Part shown: positions 6,827 through 7,453 of the stretch, piece after piece | How the letters are laid out: every line of letters starts with the position of its first letter | Numbering within the stretch: position 1 is the stretch's first letter | NCBI GenBank assembly: GCA_021823635.1 | Contig: JAKANT010000071.1 | Span: forward strand, 1-7,453 | Direction: 5' to 3' | Source: Pseudomonadota bacterium | GTDB lineage: Bacteria; Pseudomonadota; Gammaproteobacteria; Burkholderiales; Burkholderiaceae_F | Length of the DNA: 7,453 bases | Notes under the pieces: model-generated | Told to the model about the DNA's origin: nothing | Database searches by the model: none | What the model saw: only the letters and a program-made list of their open reading frames with translations | Position numbers and translations under genes: made by a program

Positions 6827-7108
6827 TCAGCGCGCCAGCAGGTCCTGCGTGTCCGGATGGCGCTTCATGTAGACGCGCACGTACGAGCACACCGGTAGCA
6901 CTTTGAGCCCGTGCGCGCGCGCGTGCGCAAGCGCCGCCGCTACCAGCGCGGCGGCGATGCCGCGGCCTTCCAGCGCCGGCGGCACCTCCGTGTGCACGAG
7001 GTGCATCACGCCGTCGGCCAGCCGATAATCCGCGCGCGACAGCAAGCCGTCGATCACGACCTCGAAGCGTTGCTCGGCGGCGTTGTGACGGACGTCGTAC
7101 GGCTTCAT
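6827..7108 (-). CDS. Small GNAT-family N-acetyltransferase (YjdJ/NATD1 type)
   Basis: This 93-residue protein belongs to the minimal Gcn5-related acetyltransferases (PF14542-like; relatives are E. coli YjdJ and human NATD1). Such proteins bind acetyl-CoA, but their physiological acceptor is not well known. The visible parts are an N-terminal beta pair (RFEVVIDGLLSRADYRL), MHLVHTEVPPALEGRGIAAAL (residues 35-55) containing the acetyl-CoA pyrophosphate loop EGRGIA (47-52), a following helix, and the family-typical VLPVCSYVRVYMKRHP with Cys74. The ATG at 7108 is chosen over the in-frame ATG at 7147 because GGGA lies 6 nt upstream and because the family starts here; the longer form would add 13 residues and overlap the divergent protease gene. 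The length is normal for the family. It converges on the VOC gene and diverges from the HtrA-like gene. Confidence 0.9.
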   Translation of the reverse strand: MKPYDVRHNAAEQRFEVVIDGLLSRADYRLADGVMHLVHTEVPPALEGRGIAAALVAAALAHARAHGLKVLPVCSYVRVYMKRHPDTQDLLAR

Positions 7109-7114
7109 TTTTTC

Positions 7115-7122
7115 TCCCGGGA
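7115..7122. promoter_or_regulatory. Palindromic double-sided Shine-Dalgarno for GNAT (-) and protease (+)
   Basis: TCCCGGGA is a perfect 8-bp palindrome in the 20-nt gap between the two divergent start codons. On the plus strand GGGA (7119-7122) is 6 nt from the ATG at 7129. On the minus strand GGGA (7118-7115) is 6 nt from the ATG at 7108. Both genes therefore read the same palindrome as a ribosome-binding site with equal spacing. The promoters must lie within the opposite coding regions; I see none of good quality. Confidence 0.6.
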
Positions 7123-7128
7123 ACTCGC

Positions 7129-7453
7129 ATGCGAAACGGTAATGCACGCCGGCTGGCCTTGGTGGTAGCGCTGCTCGCCGCGGGCGTGGGCACCGCGGTG
7201 GTGCTGGGCCAGATGCCGCCGCGCGCCGAGCCGCGCGCGGTGACGCCGCGCGGCCCGCTGCTCGAATCCGAGCGCCATCTGGTGGCCCTGTTCGAAAACG
7301 CCGCGCCCTCGGTCGCGTACATCACGACCGAGGTCGTGCAGCGCACGGGGCTGTTCACGGCCGAGGTCGGGCAGGGCGCCGGCAGCGGTTTCGTCTGGGA
7401 CACGGCGGGCCACGTCGTCACCAACAATCACGTCATCGAAGGCGCGCGGCGCG
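7129..7453 (+). CDS. HtrA/Deg-like S1C serine protease, N-terminal part (3'-truncated by the window edge)
   Basis: 108 codons are present and the frame is open to the window end. The start MRNGNARR is followed by a hydrophobic segment at residues 9-27, a signal peptide or signal anchor that should place the protease in the periplasm or on the inner membrane. A proline-rich linker, the ERHLVALFENAAPSVAYITT segment (48-67) and the start of the trypsin-like domain follow: GQGAGSGFVWDTAGHVVTNN (81-100), with His101 of NNHVIEGA as the first catalytic-triad residue. This is the typical entry of HtrA/DegQ-family S1C peptidases, which degrade misfolded envelope proteins. The catalytic Asp and Ser and any PDZ domain lie beyond the window, so DegP, DegQ, DegS or MucD type cannot be decided. 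The start is supported by GGGA 6 nt upstream and lies 20 nt from the divergent GNAT start. Confidence 0.9.
   Translation, partial: MRNGNARRLALVVALLAAGVGTAVVLGQMPPRAEPRAVTPRGPLLESERHLVALFENAAPSVAYITTEVVQRTGLFTAEVGQGAGSGFVWDTAGHVVTNNHVIEGARR

Noticed and set aside
6820..6834. Hairpin CGCGC-CATCA-GCGCG across the VOC/GNAT junction as a bidirectional terminator
   Set aside because: Only five base pairs and no T-run on either side. Such GC dyads are expected by chance at this composition.
7083..7111. TTGTGA...CATTTT with a 17-nt spacer as a protease promoter
   Set aside because: Only 4 of 6 and 3 of 6 consensus matches, and CATTTT spans the GNAT start codon. Too weak to list as a feature.
7105..7431. 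Long minus-strand frames through the start of the protease gene
   Set aside because: They lie antisense to a clear signal segment and HtrA motif and show no family resemblance. The GNAT gene has its own start and ribosome site at 7108.

Overview
This is a GC-rich window (roughly 70% by eye) from a proteobacterial chromosome. Its codon use, its gene families and its dense packing suggest a betaproteobacterium of the Burkholderiales type. That placement is an inference; there is no rRNA or other marker gene to confirm it.

Bases 1-5297 carry three tightly coupled plus-strand genes for storage-glucan metabolism. They are the 3' part of glgB (branching enzyme, cut by the window edge), glgX (debranching enzyme) and malQ (4-alpha-glucanotransferase). 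The two junctions are built alike: a GGAG(G) site lies 6-7 nt before an ATG, and the new gene overlaps the stop of the previous one by 8 nt (ATGGGTGA, then ATGGATGA). This indicates one operon with translational coupling.

A group-B glucokinase gene (glk) faces malQ on the minus strand, with only 10 nt between the two stop codons. The four products form a coherent set. GlgB adds alpha-1,6 branches, GlgX removes them and releases malto-oligosaccharides, MalQ reshuffles these and frees glucose, and Glk phosphorylates the glucose for central metabolism.

Bases 6325-6426 form a short divergent intergenic region with two perfect inverted repeats. It is followed by a small single-module VOC protein gene (+), then convergently (again a 10 nt gap) by a small YjdJ/NATD1-type GNAT gene (-). 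Only 20 nt beyond the GNAT start, in the opposite direction, begins an HtrA/Deg-like S1C protease gene that runs off the right edge. An 8-bp palindrome in that 20-nt gap appears to give both divergent genes their Shine-Dalgarno sequence.

I see no tRNA, rRNA, CRISPR, insertion sequence, phage or clear rho-independent terminator. There is no stretch over 300 bases without a gene. Nothing here looks like a wholly undescribed system; the most unusual points are fine-scale gene-junction architecture.
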